Positions 36,177-47,978 of a stretch of 64,000 nt of DNA are shown here, piece after piece. The stretch covers positions 186,001 through 250,000 of the forward strand of contig JAIXMG010000004.1 in the NCBI GenBank assembly GCA_025201345.1. Direction: 5' to 3'. The DNA is from Thamnidium elegans. Its lineage: Eukaryota > Mucoromycota > Mucoromycetes > Mucorales > Mucoraceae. Below the pieces are notes generated by a model that was not told where the DNA came from, searched no databases, and saw nothing but the letters and a program-made list of their open reading frames with translations. The first letter of the stretch is position 1. Each line of letters starts with the position of its first letter. A program made the translations under genes and the position numbers.

Positions 36177-36564
36177 AGTAGCTAAAATTAGCAATATATA
36201 CTGCCAGAGTATCAATTAAATAAACCCATTTGTTTTCTTTAAAAAACAAGGCTAAAACGTTAAGAAAAAATAATATATAATTGTACGAAAAAAAATTACA
36301 TTCAAATAATAACCTCTCTAATCATTAACAACGCCTTTGTAGATATCACAACATGTTTTGTTTTAAGGTTACATGTACGACATAAACTTCGAGACGTCCT
36401 GGAAAATACTAAATGAAAGAATCAGAAATAGATGCACGTTGTTCCCTAACATACATTTCTACCCCTTTCCCTAAAAAAAAAAGTAGGAAATCTTATAAAA
36501 GAGAAAACTGTTTCCATTTTTCAACTTTTCTTTTAAATAAAATAATAGTAATATTTATAAAACG
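36177..36564. other. Spacer between CotH copies C and D with copy D promoter
   Basis: Closely similar to 33780-34144: the same gacgtcctggaaaatac element and C/T-rich stretch, and TATAAAAGAG at 36494-36503. No other gene. Confidence 0.55.
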
Positions 36565-38616
36565 ATGTTAGTTCATAGGAAAAGTTCGCTAGGTAACTTT
36601 ATTATCTAATATATCGTTAAAGTGAAACTGTAATTAATCAGTAGTTTCAACTACTTCAATCCTGAACAAAATAGTTGTTACGTTATTAGGGGTTTTAGTC
36701 GGTAGCGCACAGGCTATCATTTACAACGTTATCGCAGAGCCTCCTGCAAATATGAGTGTCGCTGTAGTTGTTGATAAAGTAACTTATCCACTGGAAGCTA
36801 CCTTTGGTATTTTATATAAAGGTGATGCGCCGTCTGCTACCACGGGTTATCACTATGCTTTCGTAGATAACAAAGAAGTTAAAGTATCCGAACCTTTTAC
36901 CAGACCTCCATTAAAAGACGGGTTATTGACTACCTTAAACGAATTTTTCAATCGTTCAATTTCTACTTATGAACTCAATACTTTACCACAAGTCCTTGAG
37001 CCGCTCTCATCTATACATCGTATCAATTCCGATTTACACATTATGAATCAAATACCTTCTATTCATATCTACGGAAATACATCCGCAATCAAATACTTGA
37101 AAGACAACCAATTGCAAGATTATAAGGTCAAGCTAAATGTTGCTTATATAGGGTAGTGTGTCGAATTAGTCTTTTTAATCTTTCATAACTACTCATTTTA
37201 ACTAATTTTTCTTCTCGACCTCCATTTTTAGGCTAGATAATGTGCAAGTATTTGAAAATGTAAAGGTTTCATTAGCCGGTCATAGCTCTCGCTGGCTTTC
37301 TAAGTTATCCTATGGGTTTAAGTTTGATAAAAAGAATGATACCGCCCTCTTTGGATTTAAGAATCTTAAATTACGTGCTCTTGCTCATGATCGCTCCTAT
37401 CTACGTGAAAATTTGTGTCATAGCTCTTACAAATCAATCGGTTCCCCAACAAGCGGGTTTTCTTATGTCCGGTAAAATAGTGTTTATATTCGAATTTTGC
37501 TGTTGTTGTACATCGTTATTAACGATCTCCATTACCCCTTTTTTCTTTTTGCAGTTTGTTTATAGATAACAAAGCCGCAGGATTATACGGACTTATTGAG
37601 ACTTTCCAAGATCCATGGGTTGCAGCTGAATTTGCGCATGGAGAAAATGGTTATAAATCGGGTTACTTATATCAAGGTATTGGACTCGCTTTAACGAGTT
37701 CAAGAGAAGCTAAACTTTCTGATTTACGTTATGAGGGTATCGACATGGCAAGCTACAGAGCTGGACAGTACAAGATTAAAGCTGGTAAACATAAGAAGAG
37801 AATCAACGCATATCAAGACTTACAAGAATTTACTAAATTTATCAACGAGTCATCTGTATCAACAACCCCTGAAAGTGAATGGGAAAAAAAGCTAGATATA
37901 GATGGATTCCTCCGTGTGTAAGTAAACGTTTTTTACAAGCAACTAAAAAAAAAAACCAAGTCTTAACGTTTCGTTCATTTATTTGTTTGCTTGTAAATAG
38001 TATGGCTATGGAAGATATATTAGGTTTATCAGACGGATACATGCCGTCGGCAAATAACTTTTATCTGTATAGAGATCCTAATCAAAATAACCGATTTACT
38101 TATATTCCAGCAGATATGGATTCGACCATAGGTAATGGCATATATCGTCTTGATCTAATGCTTTCTGGAAATTATTCTGAACATCCTGGAATTTTCTCCC
38201 GCCCATTAACCCGCAAGATATTCGCGTATCCCAACTACTTGAACAAGTACAAGGAATACATTTTAAAATTTACACAAACATTGGTAAACCCTTCCATCAT
38301 GTTTCCTTATATCGATAGTGTTGTAGATATGATTCGTCCAGACGTTGAATGGGATCAGTCGTTACCAAAAACTGGTGAAAGTGTGTCACAACCTTTTGGT
38401 AAAGTCAATGCATCAGCCATTAGGGATATTATACGTGTCTATGGCGAACCAGGAATGGTGCCCTCCTTTGATGAAAAAACTGAGTCGTTTGATATTGCCA
38501 TCAACGGTCCGTATCGTAAAGAAACTTCTGTGAATTTAAAAGATTTTATTAGAGAAAAGAGCGCAAATATACTTGCATTTTATAATCAGTCAAATACCTC
38601 TTTGTGGAGTAATTAA
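36565..38616 (+). CDS. cotH: CotH-like protein, copy D (ATG lost, upstream exon available)
   Basis: Proposed exons 36565-36592, 36645-37152, 37232-37471, 37555-37917 and 38001-38616; 1755 nt, 584 aa. At 36662 the ATG of the sister copies is CTG. Splicing of the 28-nt exon puts an ATG (36565) in frame and keeps the hydrophobic leader. Otherwise the first ATG would be 36752, after the signal peptide. The stop of the sisters is changed, adding three residues (NTSLWSN). Exon 4 to 5 junction gives Val instead of Ala. CotH motifs are intact: SSRWLSKLSYGFKFD, GLYGLIETFQDPW, ADMDSTIGNGI and LSGNYSEHPG. Probably functional, if the upstream exon is real. Confidence 0.78.
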
Positions 38617-40785
38617 AATTGGCAATATATATATATTGCGAGAGTATCAAGTGAATAAACTTTTTTATTATTATTAACTGACATAGCGTGTATTACTTGT
38701 GTGTTCGTTGGTACTAGGGGCGTCTTATACCACTACTTTTTTTTTTAAAAAAAAATAATACTCATGACAAATTAAAAAGTTGACAGAACATGATATACAA
38801 TTATAGTTTCTAACCGTAAAAAATGACTATATAGTATCTAACTTTTTTTGACGTTACGCCTATGTCATAAGTATTATTAAGCCTCATTCATTCATCAAGT
38901 ATTAAAAAAATCTATCAAGTTGGTTCGTCTAAAGTTTCCTTAATAAAGCCTTCTTTTTCTATGACTACAATGTTTTAAGCTTTAGCCACGTATATTATTC
39001 TAGTTTAGATAAATGTTCTAGAAACATATCTGTAATATTAGAATATCCTGAGTATCATCCTACCGAAAATAATCAGGTTATTCTTTTTTGAACTTTGTAC
39101 AGAAATAGATCTTTCACCGCCGAGCTTAGCAATATACGCTTAGGTCTCTATTTACTATATCTTTCTAATATTCAAGAAGTCTGCAAGGTTTCATACTTGT
39201 TTTTGTTTTCAAAAACAAAAAGTGTATTAAAAAATCGCATCACTCGAGTTAGTAGGTTATTGTTTGAGCTGTGACTTTGTTTTTCTAGACTTCTTTTATC
39301 CATATAAGTGTTTCTTTCCAGCCCTATATTTAATAAAACCCTTCCCTTTATACATACGATTTTGGCAACTAAATAAGTTTCATTCTACTAGTAAACAGTT
39401 GATGCCGAAGTAATACTCAATTTATTTTCTACCGTAGAACTAGGACAAGTAATATTAAAAGACCACTTCATTTAAATTAACCTGGTATACGACTTACTAT
39501 AAATGCTTAGTTCTTCTATTCCGTTTTATTTTACTTGAAAAACTGTTTTATTAATGCTCTTATACCGGATAGATTATGCTGCATTATAGTAGTTGCTCTA
39601 TTTAAAGGTGTTCGATTTAAGGGTAAATTCTATTTAAGGGTGGATTTCTCCAGGACACCTTCGTCCGTCCCCCACTTTAACACCACTAACTATTATCATT
39701 AATAATCGATTTAAGGGTATATTTCCTGAGAATTTCGGCCACCCTTAAATAGAGTCGCTACTGTATGCATTTTCTCCTATTACCTCTAGCTTATTTCAAT
39801 ACATCTTAGTATGGTAACGTTGATATAAGGCAGACTATATGTGCATAAAATTTGATCAAATTAGTAATGCATATACAAATATACACATGTATATTTGTAT
39901 ATATATATTACTGGACTTTAAACGGGCTTGTTTTGAATTTACTTGGAATTAAACCATCAGGTTTAAAATAAAACAATGAGCAATTCTTGTTAACTGGATT
40001 TTTTTGAGGATTGTATTACTGCGTTTTTATTTTATTTTATTTTTGCTCTTTTTATATTTATGTATGGCTAAAACGTCCGTATGCATATAAAGTTTCTTTT
40101 TGATCCCTGTCCAGTTTGATGTCCATTTAAAGTATTCTAATATCACATATAATGTATTTGTATTTAAAAGTTTAAAAAACTATCGCTTTTTTTTTTAATA
40201 TGTTATATATCTATGCTAATATATATATTTACTATGGAGGCAGAATTGTGTATTTATCTCTGAGTGTTTATATGCTCTTTAATAGATAAAACCCTCGTTC
40301 ATATTACTTCTATCATGTATGTTGCAGTGATCGCTTAGAATATCCTTTTGTTATTTTAATTAAATATTTGAGGTACATGACACTTTATATTTCAACAGAC
40401 ATGTATAGATTTAATGGAAGGCTTTGAAGGCCCCTTAAGTTTTTTTTTTTTTTTTTTTTTTTTTTTTGAGTTTTGAGTTTTGAGTTTTGTCCCGAATATA
40501 ATGTCGTCTTTTTACTTTGAAAAATTTATCTAACAGAGTCTCTAAAAGTATACTTAAGAAAAATTAGAAAATAAATGAAAACCTGAGGCTTAAATTAACT
40601 GTCTTCAACGAACTAAGCGTACGTCTAGGACGATATTTAAGTGAATTGATGCAATCTGTTTCCTAGCATAGATTTCAACTCCTTTCCCCTAAAAAAAAAT
40701 AGGAGATCATATAAAAGATACAAATGTTTCCATTCTTATTCTTTTTTTTTAAAAAAAAAAACCTTAAAATAGTAATACTGAAACA
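38617..40785. other. Intergenic region upstream of CotH copy E
   Basis: From about 39270 it aligns with the region upstream of copy B, with an inserted MITE at 39587-39763. A 28-nt T run ends at 40467. The TATA box of copy E is at 40710-40716. No gene seen. Confidence 0.6.
39587..39763 (-). mobile_element. MITE, CAGTAGC family, copy 1
   Basis: 177-bp element flanked by TA (39585-39586 and 39764-39765). The terminal inverted repeats read TAGTAGTTGCTCTATTTAAA (left) and CAGTAGCGACTCTATTTAAG (right, reverse complement). Internal sequence matches the element at 62169-62339 in inverse orientation, including caggacacctt and ctttaacaccacta. The homologous site upstream of CotH copy B lacks it, so the insertion is polymorphic between duplicates. 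Tc1/mariner-type TA target duplication. Confidence 0.85.
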
Positions 40786-42798
40786 ATGCGAAGTCTTACG
40801 AAAAGTTCACTAGGTAGTTTTATTGTCTAATATATTATTAAAGAAGAACTGTTATTCATTAATAGTTCCAAATACTTCAATCATGAACAAAATAGCCATT
40901 GCGTTATTAGGGGTTTTAGTTGGTAACATACAAGCTACCATTTACAACGTTATCGCAGAGCCTCCCGCAAATATGAGTGTCACTGTAATTGTTGATAAAG
41001 TAGTCTATCCACTGGAAGCTACCTTTGGTATTTTATATAAAGGTGATGCGCCGTCTGCTACCACGGGTTATCACTATGCTTTCGTAGATAACAAAGAAGT
41101 TAAAGTATCCGAACCTTTTACCAGACCTCCATTAAAAGACGGGTTATTGACTACCTTAAACGAATTTTTCAATCGTTCAATTTCTACTTATGAACTCAAT
41201 ACTTTACCACAAGTCCTTGAGCCGCTCTCATCTATACATCGTATCAATTCCGATCTACACATTATGAATCAAATACCTTCTATTCATATCTACGGAAATA
41301 CATCCGCAACCAAATACTTGCAAGACAACCAGTTGCAAGATTATAAGGTCAATCTAAATGTTGCGTATATTGGGTAGTGTGTAGAATTCGTCTTTTTAAT
41401 CTTTCATACTCATTTTAACTAACTTTTCTTCTCTAACTCCTCCATTTTTAGACTAGATAATGTACAAGTATTTGAAAATGTAAAGGTTTCATTAGCCGGC
41501 CATAGTTCTCGTTGGGTTCCTAAGCTATCCTATGGGCTAAAATTCGATAAAAAAAATGATACTACCCTCTTTGGATTTAAGAATTTTAAATTACGTGCTC
41601 TTGCTCACGATCGCTCCTATCTACGTGAAAATTTGTGTCATAGCTCATATAAATCAATCGGTTCTCCGGCAAGCGGGTTTTCTTATGTCCGGTAAAATAA
41701 TGTTTATTTAATTTTTTTGTGGTTACGCAGAGTTACTGACCCCTTTTTTCTTTTTGCAGTTTGTTTATAGATAACAAAGCTGTAGGACTATACGGACTTA
41801 TTGAGACTTTCCAAGATCCATGGGCTGCAGCAGAATTTGCGGACGGAGAAAAAGGTTATAAATCGGGTTACTTATATCAAGGTATTGGACTCGCTTTAAC
41901 GAGTTCAGGAGAAGTTAGAGCTTCTGATTTACGTTATGAGGGTATCGACATGGCAAGCTACAGAGCTGGACAGTACAAGATTAAAGCTGGTAAACATAAG
42001 AAGAGAATCAACGCATATCAAGACTTACAAGAATTTACTAAATTTATCAACGAGTCATCCGTATCAACAACCCCTGAAAGTGAATGGGAAAAAAAGTTAG
42101 ATGTAGATGGTTTTCTCCGTGCGTAAGTAAACATTTACAAGTTATTTTAAAAAAACTAAGGTTTAACTTCTTTTTATTTGTTTGTAAATAGTATGGCCAT
42201 TGAAGATATATTAGGTTTAACAGATGGGTACATGTCATCGGCAAATAACTTTTATCTTTATCAAGACCCTAATCAAAATAACCGCTTTACTTATATTCCT
42301 GCAGATATGGATATGACCGTAGGCATGGGCTTCTTCCTTCTAGATTTAATGCTTTCTGGAAATTATTCTGAACATCCTGGAATTTTCTCCCGCCCATTAA
42401 CCCGCAAGATCTTCGCGTATCCCAACTACTTGAACAAGTACAAGGAATATATTTTAAAATTTACACAAACATTGGTAAACCCTTCCATCATGTTTCCTTA
42501 TATCGATAGTGTTGTAGATATGATTCGTCCCGAGGTCGAATGGGATCAATCGTTACAACAAGCTGGCAAAGTAACGAAAGATCCTTACGGAGAAGAAAGT
42601 ACAGAAGCCCTTATTAATTTAGTACAGTCTTATAATCCACCAGGAATGATCCTCTCTTCTCAAAGTAGAAGTGAATCTTTCGATGCTGCCATCAATGGCC
42701 CGTTCCGTGAAATTACTAGGGTTAATTTAAAGGATTTTATTAGAGAAAAGAGTGAAAATGTACTTGCATTTTATAATCAACCTAATACCTCTTTGTAA
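40786..42798 (+). CDS. cotH: CotH-like protein, copy E (intact)
   Basis: Exons 40786-40813, 40866-41373, 41452-41691, 41760-42122 and 42192-42798; 1746 nt, 581 aa. Alternative ATGs: 40823 (inside the putative first intron) and 40883 (561 residues plus signal peptide core). All splice sites are canonical. Body motifs match copies A-D. In the acidic segment it reads ADMDMTVGMGF where sisters have T or S and I, and the following LLDLMLSGNYSEHPG is conserved. The leader is followed by a C-terminal region that is variable between copies (after EWDQSL). Secreted, no GPI tail. Confidence 0.88.
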
Positions 42799-43601
42799 AG
42801 TAGTTAAAATTGGCAATATATATATATATATATATACTGCCAGAGTATCAAGTAAATAAATCTCTTCTTTTTTTAATTATCATAATGTGTATTATGACTT
42901 GTGTATTCATATTAAATATACTTAATGCACTGTACTTTTTTTTAGAAAAAATTAGACATGTCTAAAAAGTTATACTGTCTAACCACAAACAATGACGCTG
43001 TAATATCGCCCACATGTTTTGTTTTGACGTTACACCTGTGACATAAATGTTACCAAGCCTCATTTTATGCATCAAGTATTAAAACAATTCCATCAGGTTG
43101 TCTAGAGCTTTCCTAGTAAAGCCTAATTTTTATCTTTATGTTTTAAGAGTTAATCACGTGTAACGGTTTATCAGATTAGGATACATTTCTCAGAAACATA
43201 TACTACAATATTGTAATATCCTGAGTACCATACCAATAAAGACAATCAGATTATTCTTTGAGGGCTGTGAGACAGAGGGAGTTTTAACGATTTAATAAAG
43301 ACATAAATAGATCTTTTGCCACAGAGCTCGATCATAACCTTAATCAAGCTGAGAACCAAAGAGGAAACCTTGGCAAATCTTCCTACGCAAAATGTATATA
43401 CATTTTGCATGACATATTACCATTCACTGAGATATGCTTAGCAATATCTGCTTAGCTATTTAGTTACTATCTCTGGTTAGTATTCTAGAAGTCCGCACTG
43501 TTCCATGTTTGTTTTGAAAACAAAAATTACTATAAAAAAAAGCTTGTTCCTAGATTTTTCCTTTTTTTTTATATATATATATTTTATAAAACTGTTTAAT
43601 A
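42799..43601. other. Intergenic region between CotH copies E and F
   Basis: AT-rich, with an (AT)n run at about 42818-42836. It carries a short palindrome at about 43390-43411 (caaaatgtatatacattttg). No coding region. Confidence 0.5.
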
Positions 43602-45543
43602 ATGTTTATTAGTATACTAGGTACATTTATACTTTTACTGATAATAGAGTGATACTAACATTTAATAAAATAATAGCTATCCCATTGCTCCTTTCAGCAC
43701 TCAATGTGAACGCTCAACAGCAAAATATTACTTATAACGTAATTGCCTCTCCTTACACAAGTGACCAGTCGGTCGTAGTAGTAGTAGATAATACTGTCTG
43801 GCCTCTTACCAGTACCTTGGGTATTATGTATCAAGGAACTGCGCCCATCGCTCAAACAGAATATCATTATGCAATCCTGGAATCAAACCAGCAAGTCAAT
43901 ACTACGGAAGAGTTCACACGGTCTCCTGTATCCGAGTCTACAGTCAACGAATTCTTTAACCGTGAGAAGAATTCATATCAAATCAACTCTTTGCCTAACG
44001 TAATAACACCATTATCCTCTATTAATAGAATCCAGTCTGATTTACATATTGATGGTCAAATACCTACCATTCATATATGGGGTAATACATCAGCCGTGTC
44101 TTTCTTGCACGAGAAACAATTGGAAGACGTTGATGTTGAATTGAATTTTACTTATATTGGGTAAACATTAAAAAAAAAAAAAAAAAGAGAGGGAGAAAAG
44201 TATAAATGACTCAATGCTTGTTTTTTAAAAAAAAAAAATAGATTACAAGAAGTTCAAACTTTTGAAAATGTCAAGGTTTCATTAGCTGGTCGTAGTTCTC
44301 GCTATGTACCTAAATTATCTTATGGCTTAAAGATGAAAAAGAAGAGTGATGATAATCTTTTTGGATACAAGAATCTCAAATTACGTGCCTTCGGTATGGA
44401 TCCCTCTTACATCCGCGAATGTGTTTCCTATTCTACTTTAAAAGCAGCTGGATTACCCGCATCTGGTTTCTCCTATGTTCGGTAAGTCTTGGCATATATT
44501 ATCAAAACAAAGAGAATTCCTAATAGCCGATTTTTATGTAGATTATTTATTAACAATAAACCAATCGGTTTATATGGATTGATCGAGACCTTTCAAGATC
44601 CTTGGGTTGCTAGCCAGTTTGCCGGAGGTGATAAAAATTACGCATCTGGATACTTGTATCAAGGTGTCACAGCCGGTGATAACCCAACAATCCCTGTTAT
44701 ATCTAATTTAGATTACTATACTAATCTTTCTTACTATAATGCTGGAGAATATAAAATTAAAGCTGGACCTTCTAAAAAGAACGACGAAGATTATACTCGT
44801 TTGCAAAGTTTCACCAAGTTTATTCAGGATGCTAATGCTGAAACTACTATAGAAGAATGGGGACAGCAACTTGATACAGACGGATTTCTTCGTTCGTAAG
44901 TTTAGATATTTAACGTATACACATACACATATAACTAAACATATATTTGAATAGAATGGCCCTCGAAAATTTATTAGGGTTCTCTGATGCCTACATGACC
45001 TTGTCAAATAACTTTTATCTCTACAGTGACCCTAAATCTTCAGGTCAATTGGTCTTTTTTGCTGCTGATTTAGATACTACGCTTGGTATTTCTTTATTCG
45101 AAATTAACCTGATGCTTAGCGGAAATTATACTGAACATCCTGGTTTTACTTTCCAACCTTTAACCAAAAAGTTCTTCTCATATGATGCTTTTACTACGCC
45201 CTACCAGGAACTATTGCTTAATTTAACGAATAGTTTGGTGAACCCTACCATTATGAACCCGTTTATTGATAGTGTTGTAACTATGATTACTCAAGATGTC
45301 AAGTGGGATAATGCCTTGCCCAAGGTAGGCGTATTTCAGATGCCTCCTGTCGTTAATGAAACTACTGATGCTGCTGATGCTTTTAGTCTATTCCCTCCCG
45401 GATTAAGAATGTCATGGACTGAAGAAGTACCTCAAACATTTGAGTCTGCTGTTACTGGACCAAGTAACTCTACAACTATGGAAAGCGTGAAAGACTTTAT
45501 TGCTAAAAAGAGTCAAGCGATTATTGCTTTTTATAATAATTAA
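43602..45543 (+). CDS. cotH: CotH-like protein, copy F (divergent paralogue)
   Basis: Main exons to 44160, then 44242-44481, 44542-44895 and 44955-45543. The start is uncertain. The signal-peptide-like stretch (FNKIIAIPLLLSALNVNAQ) begins after GTG at 43649 and no ATG lies in that frame before the stop at 43610-43612. An ATG at 43602 followed by CTAG|GTACAT resembles the short first exon of the other copies, but joining it at 43650 implies a 29-nt intron. Body motifs: FENVKVSLAGRSSRYV, GLYGLIETFQDPW, AADLDTTLG and LMLSGNYTEHPG. It shares intron positions with copies A-E yet differs at many residues and carries several N-x-S/T sites. Convergent with the DnaJ gene, 48 bp away. Confidence 0.78.
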
Positions 45544-45591
45544 ATTTTGTTTTATATTAATAAATTAAATTAGGATAACTCTATCTATCTA

Positions 45592-46961
45592 TTAAAATTC
45601 ATCATGTTCAGGTTTTGAAATATGTTTTTGTAATTCTATATAATTAAAAGCAGTGTAAATTTTTATAATGCATATAAAATTCCTTCTTTTTTTTTATACC
45701 TTTAATGAAACCAGAGTCTATTTCTTCAGGGAATTGAACAATATACTCGACGTATAAATTACCAAATTTGTCATGGTTATCTGCTAACGGCATACCAGCG
45801 TTAGTAAATTTATCCATTAATCCATGACGTGTTACACCGGATCGCTTAAAAGTAATAGGTGTTTGATCCAGATGCTCAATTACTTTACTAAATCCAGTTA
45901 ATGCTTCCACTAAAGTAATGCTTAACTTTGTATACAAGTCATTTCCTTGTCTTGAAAAAACAGGGTGATGTGTTGTAAGAAGCTTAAAGATAATATCTCC
46001 GGGATCAGTATCAGGTGCCTCATTTGATTCCTCTTCAAAAACCTACAGCGCACGTTGTTTAATGTTTTTCAAAAATAGGGGGGTTTTTTTTTACTTACAA
46101 TAGTTTGACCAGTAGTCATACCCTTATCCACTACTACAGTATATTGTTCATTACCTCGTCTGGTTTTATGTCCATTACATTCCTTACACGTTTGAGTAAT
46201 AGTTTTGCCTCGTCCTGAACAAGAATCACACTGCTGTTGAAACTGTTGCACAAATCCAGGCGCAAGCTGAACCTGCTTTAATGTTGTACCTTGACCATTA
46301 CAACTCGAGCAAGTACGAATTGAATCAGAGCTATGAGCACCACTACCAAAACAATGATGACAGATAATATGTTTTGAAACATCTACTTCAACATTAGCGC
46401 CATTATAAAGATCTTCTAGTGTCACATAAAGTGGAATTTCAATATTAGCTGTCTTTGGTTTTCCTTGAGGTTGACCTAATACATAATAAAATCTTAGTTG
46501 TTGTCTTCCCTTCTTTTTTATATTTATTTCTACCTCCACCAAAGAATTGACTAAATAGACCGCCGAAAGGATTATTGCCTGCATTTTGGTTTTGTTGTTC
46601 TTGTTGTTGTACACCTTCTTCACCAAACCTATCATAAGTTTGTCTTTTTGAATCGTCTGAAAGTACTTCATAAGCTATGTTTTATATATATATATATAAA
46701 AGGAGGGTTAATATATGTACTGTTTATACTGTCTTTCTTCTTCTAACCTTGTGCGATTTCCATAAACTTGTCTGATGCTGATGAATCGCCGGGATTCTTG
46801 TCAGGATGATAAACTCTAGAAAGTTTTTTAAAGTGTTTTTTGATCAGAGCTTTGGGAGCATCTCGAGGAACATCAAGGATGTCGTAGTAATTTCGACCTG
46901 CTTCGACCAGAAGGGCAAGTAAACAAAGAGCCAGTAGGATCAATGTTCGTTTACTGTTCAT
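45592..46961 (-). CDS. SCJ1: ER-lumenal DnaJ co-chaperone, Scj1/ERdj3-like, HDEF terminus
   Basis: Five exons: 46961-46748, 46674-46534, 46475-46099, 46042-45700 and 45635-45592; 1119 nt, 372 aa. Signal peptide at 1-21 ([15 protein letters not shown]). J domain about 24-90 with YHPDKNP (HPD at 52-54). A G/F-rich segment follows ([14 protein letters not shown]). The zinc domain has four CxxCxGxG-type motifs: [24 protein letters not shown] and CKECNGHK. C-terminal substrate-binding domain, then EHDEF-stop. J proteins of this class stimulate BiP during folding and ERAD. The HDEF end resembles the HDEL/KDEL ER-retrieval signal with Phe in the last position. Length agrees with Scj1. Confidence 0.93.
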
Positions 46962-47339
46962 ATTAAGTAGTTGAAAGAAGAGGAAGCTACTGTTTAATTT
47001 GTGCTACAAGTGTTACTATTTTTTTATACATTTGAAGGCGACAAATAAGGGAACGCCAACATTAGAAAGTTTCTGTGTAATCATTAAATATCGCTTCAGT
47101 TACACTGATTCGTAAAATATGTCTGTAATACTAGTTTCTGAGAATATTAGTGCACGACACTTGTAAAAGAATAGAGCAAACTTTATTACGAACATATGAT
47201 TTGACTTTTTTTTTTTTTTTTTTTTTTTTTCTCAGTCATTGTATTCCTTCGTTTTATCTTGTAAATCATACGTACGTTTTAAAAATCTAAATCCTGCAAG
47301 ATACACACTCGTTAAACCTTTTCAGGGACGTAAATAAAA
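46962..47339. other. Intergenic spacer upstream of SCJ1
   Basis: AT-rich; a 26-nt T run near 47205-47230. No gene or RNA recognised. Confidence 0.5.
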
Positions 47340-47939
47340 TTAGGGGTTATATCCAACAAGGTTACGATAGATGGAGTCTCTTGTTAATTTAGCATAACGC
47401 TCGTCGATTTTATCAGACTCTCTTCTCAACTCGTTTTCTATCGCCTTCTTTCGTTCTTCTCTTTCTATCAAGTAAGCCTCACGTTCAGATTGAAACGGTA
47501 AATTATTTTTTTCTGCTTGCACTTCGTTTATTGATTCTAAAACTTGTGTCAGGTCGTCAAGAACAAGCTTGGATTTCTGTTGCGTTGCAGTTACTAATTC
47601 TGTATTCTCGCTACTTTTTAATTTTTGTTCGCAACTTGTTAATTGAACATAGCTTTTTGCTATAGAATCCACTAAAACAAGTTCATCTTTTGTCTGCGAG
47701 TATATTAGCTACTGTTTCTTTTTTCTTTTTTTTACGCAACAAAAAAAAGTGTTTGCAAACCTCAAAGCTTTGAACAAAGTCATTTAATTCCTGTTCAAGC
47801 TGATGTTGTCCTTGCTTAAATATCAAGTCGTCTAATTGAGATAAATCTACAAACAGTTGATTATAAAAAAAAAAAGAATTCAACATTAGACTTTATCATG
47901 TCTACCTGAATAGAGTGATTGTGCTGTAAATTTAGTCAT
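47340..47939 (-). CDS. Small coiled-coil protein, function unrecognised
   Basis: Three exons: 47939-47906, 47846-47761 and 47693-47340; 474 nt, 157 aa. Starts MTKFTAQSLYSG. Almost the whole protein is charged and helical, with heptad-like stretches DLSQLDDLIFKQGQHQLEQEL and REERKKAIENELRRESDKI, so a coiled coil is likely. No signal peptide, TM segment or enzyme motif. Size and composition would suit a subunit of a kinetochore, BLOC-like or nucleoporin assembly, but nothing in the sequence decides. Splice sites are canonical and all three junctions keep frame. Confidence 0.72.
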
Positions 47940-47978
47940 TTATTATAGTCTAACAAAAAAGAAGAAAAAAAGGATTAT

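Noticed and set aside
40823..40882. Upstream ATG (20 codons) extending CotH copy E, and the same at 34182 for copy C
   Set aside because: The extension lies within the putative short first intron and is not conserved in copies A, B and D; the leader at 40883 or the 28-nt exon fits all copies better.
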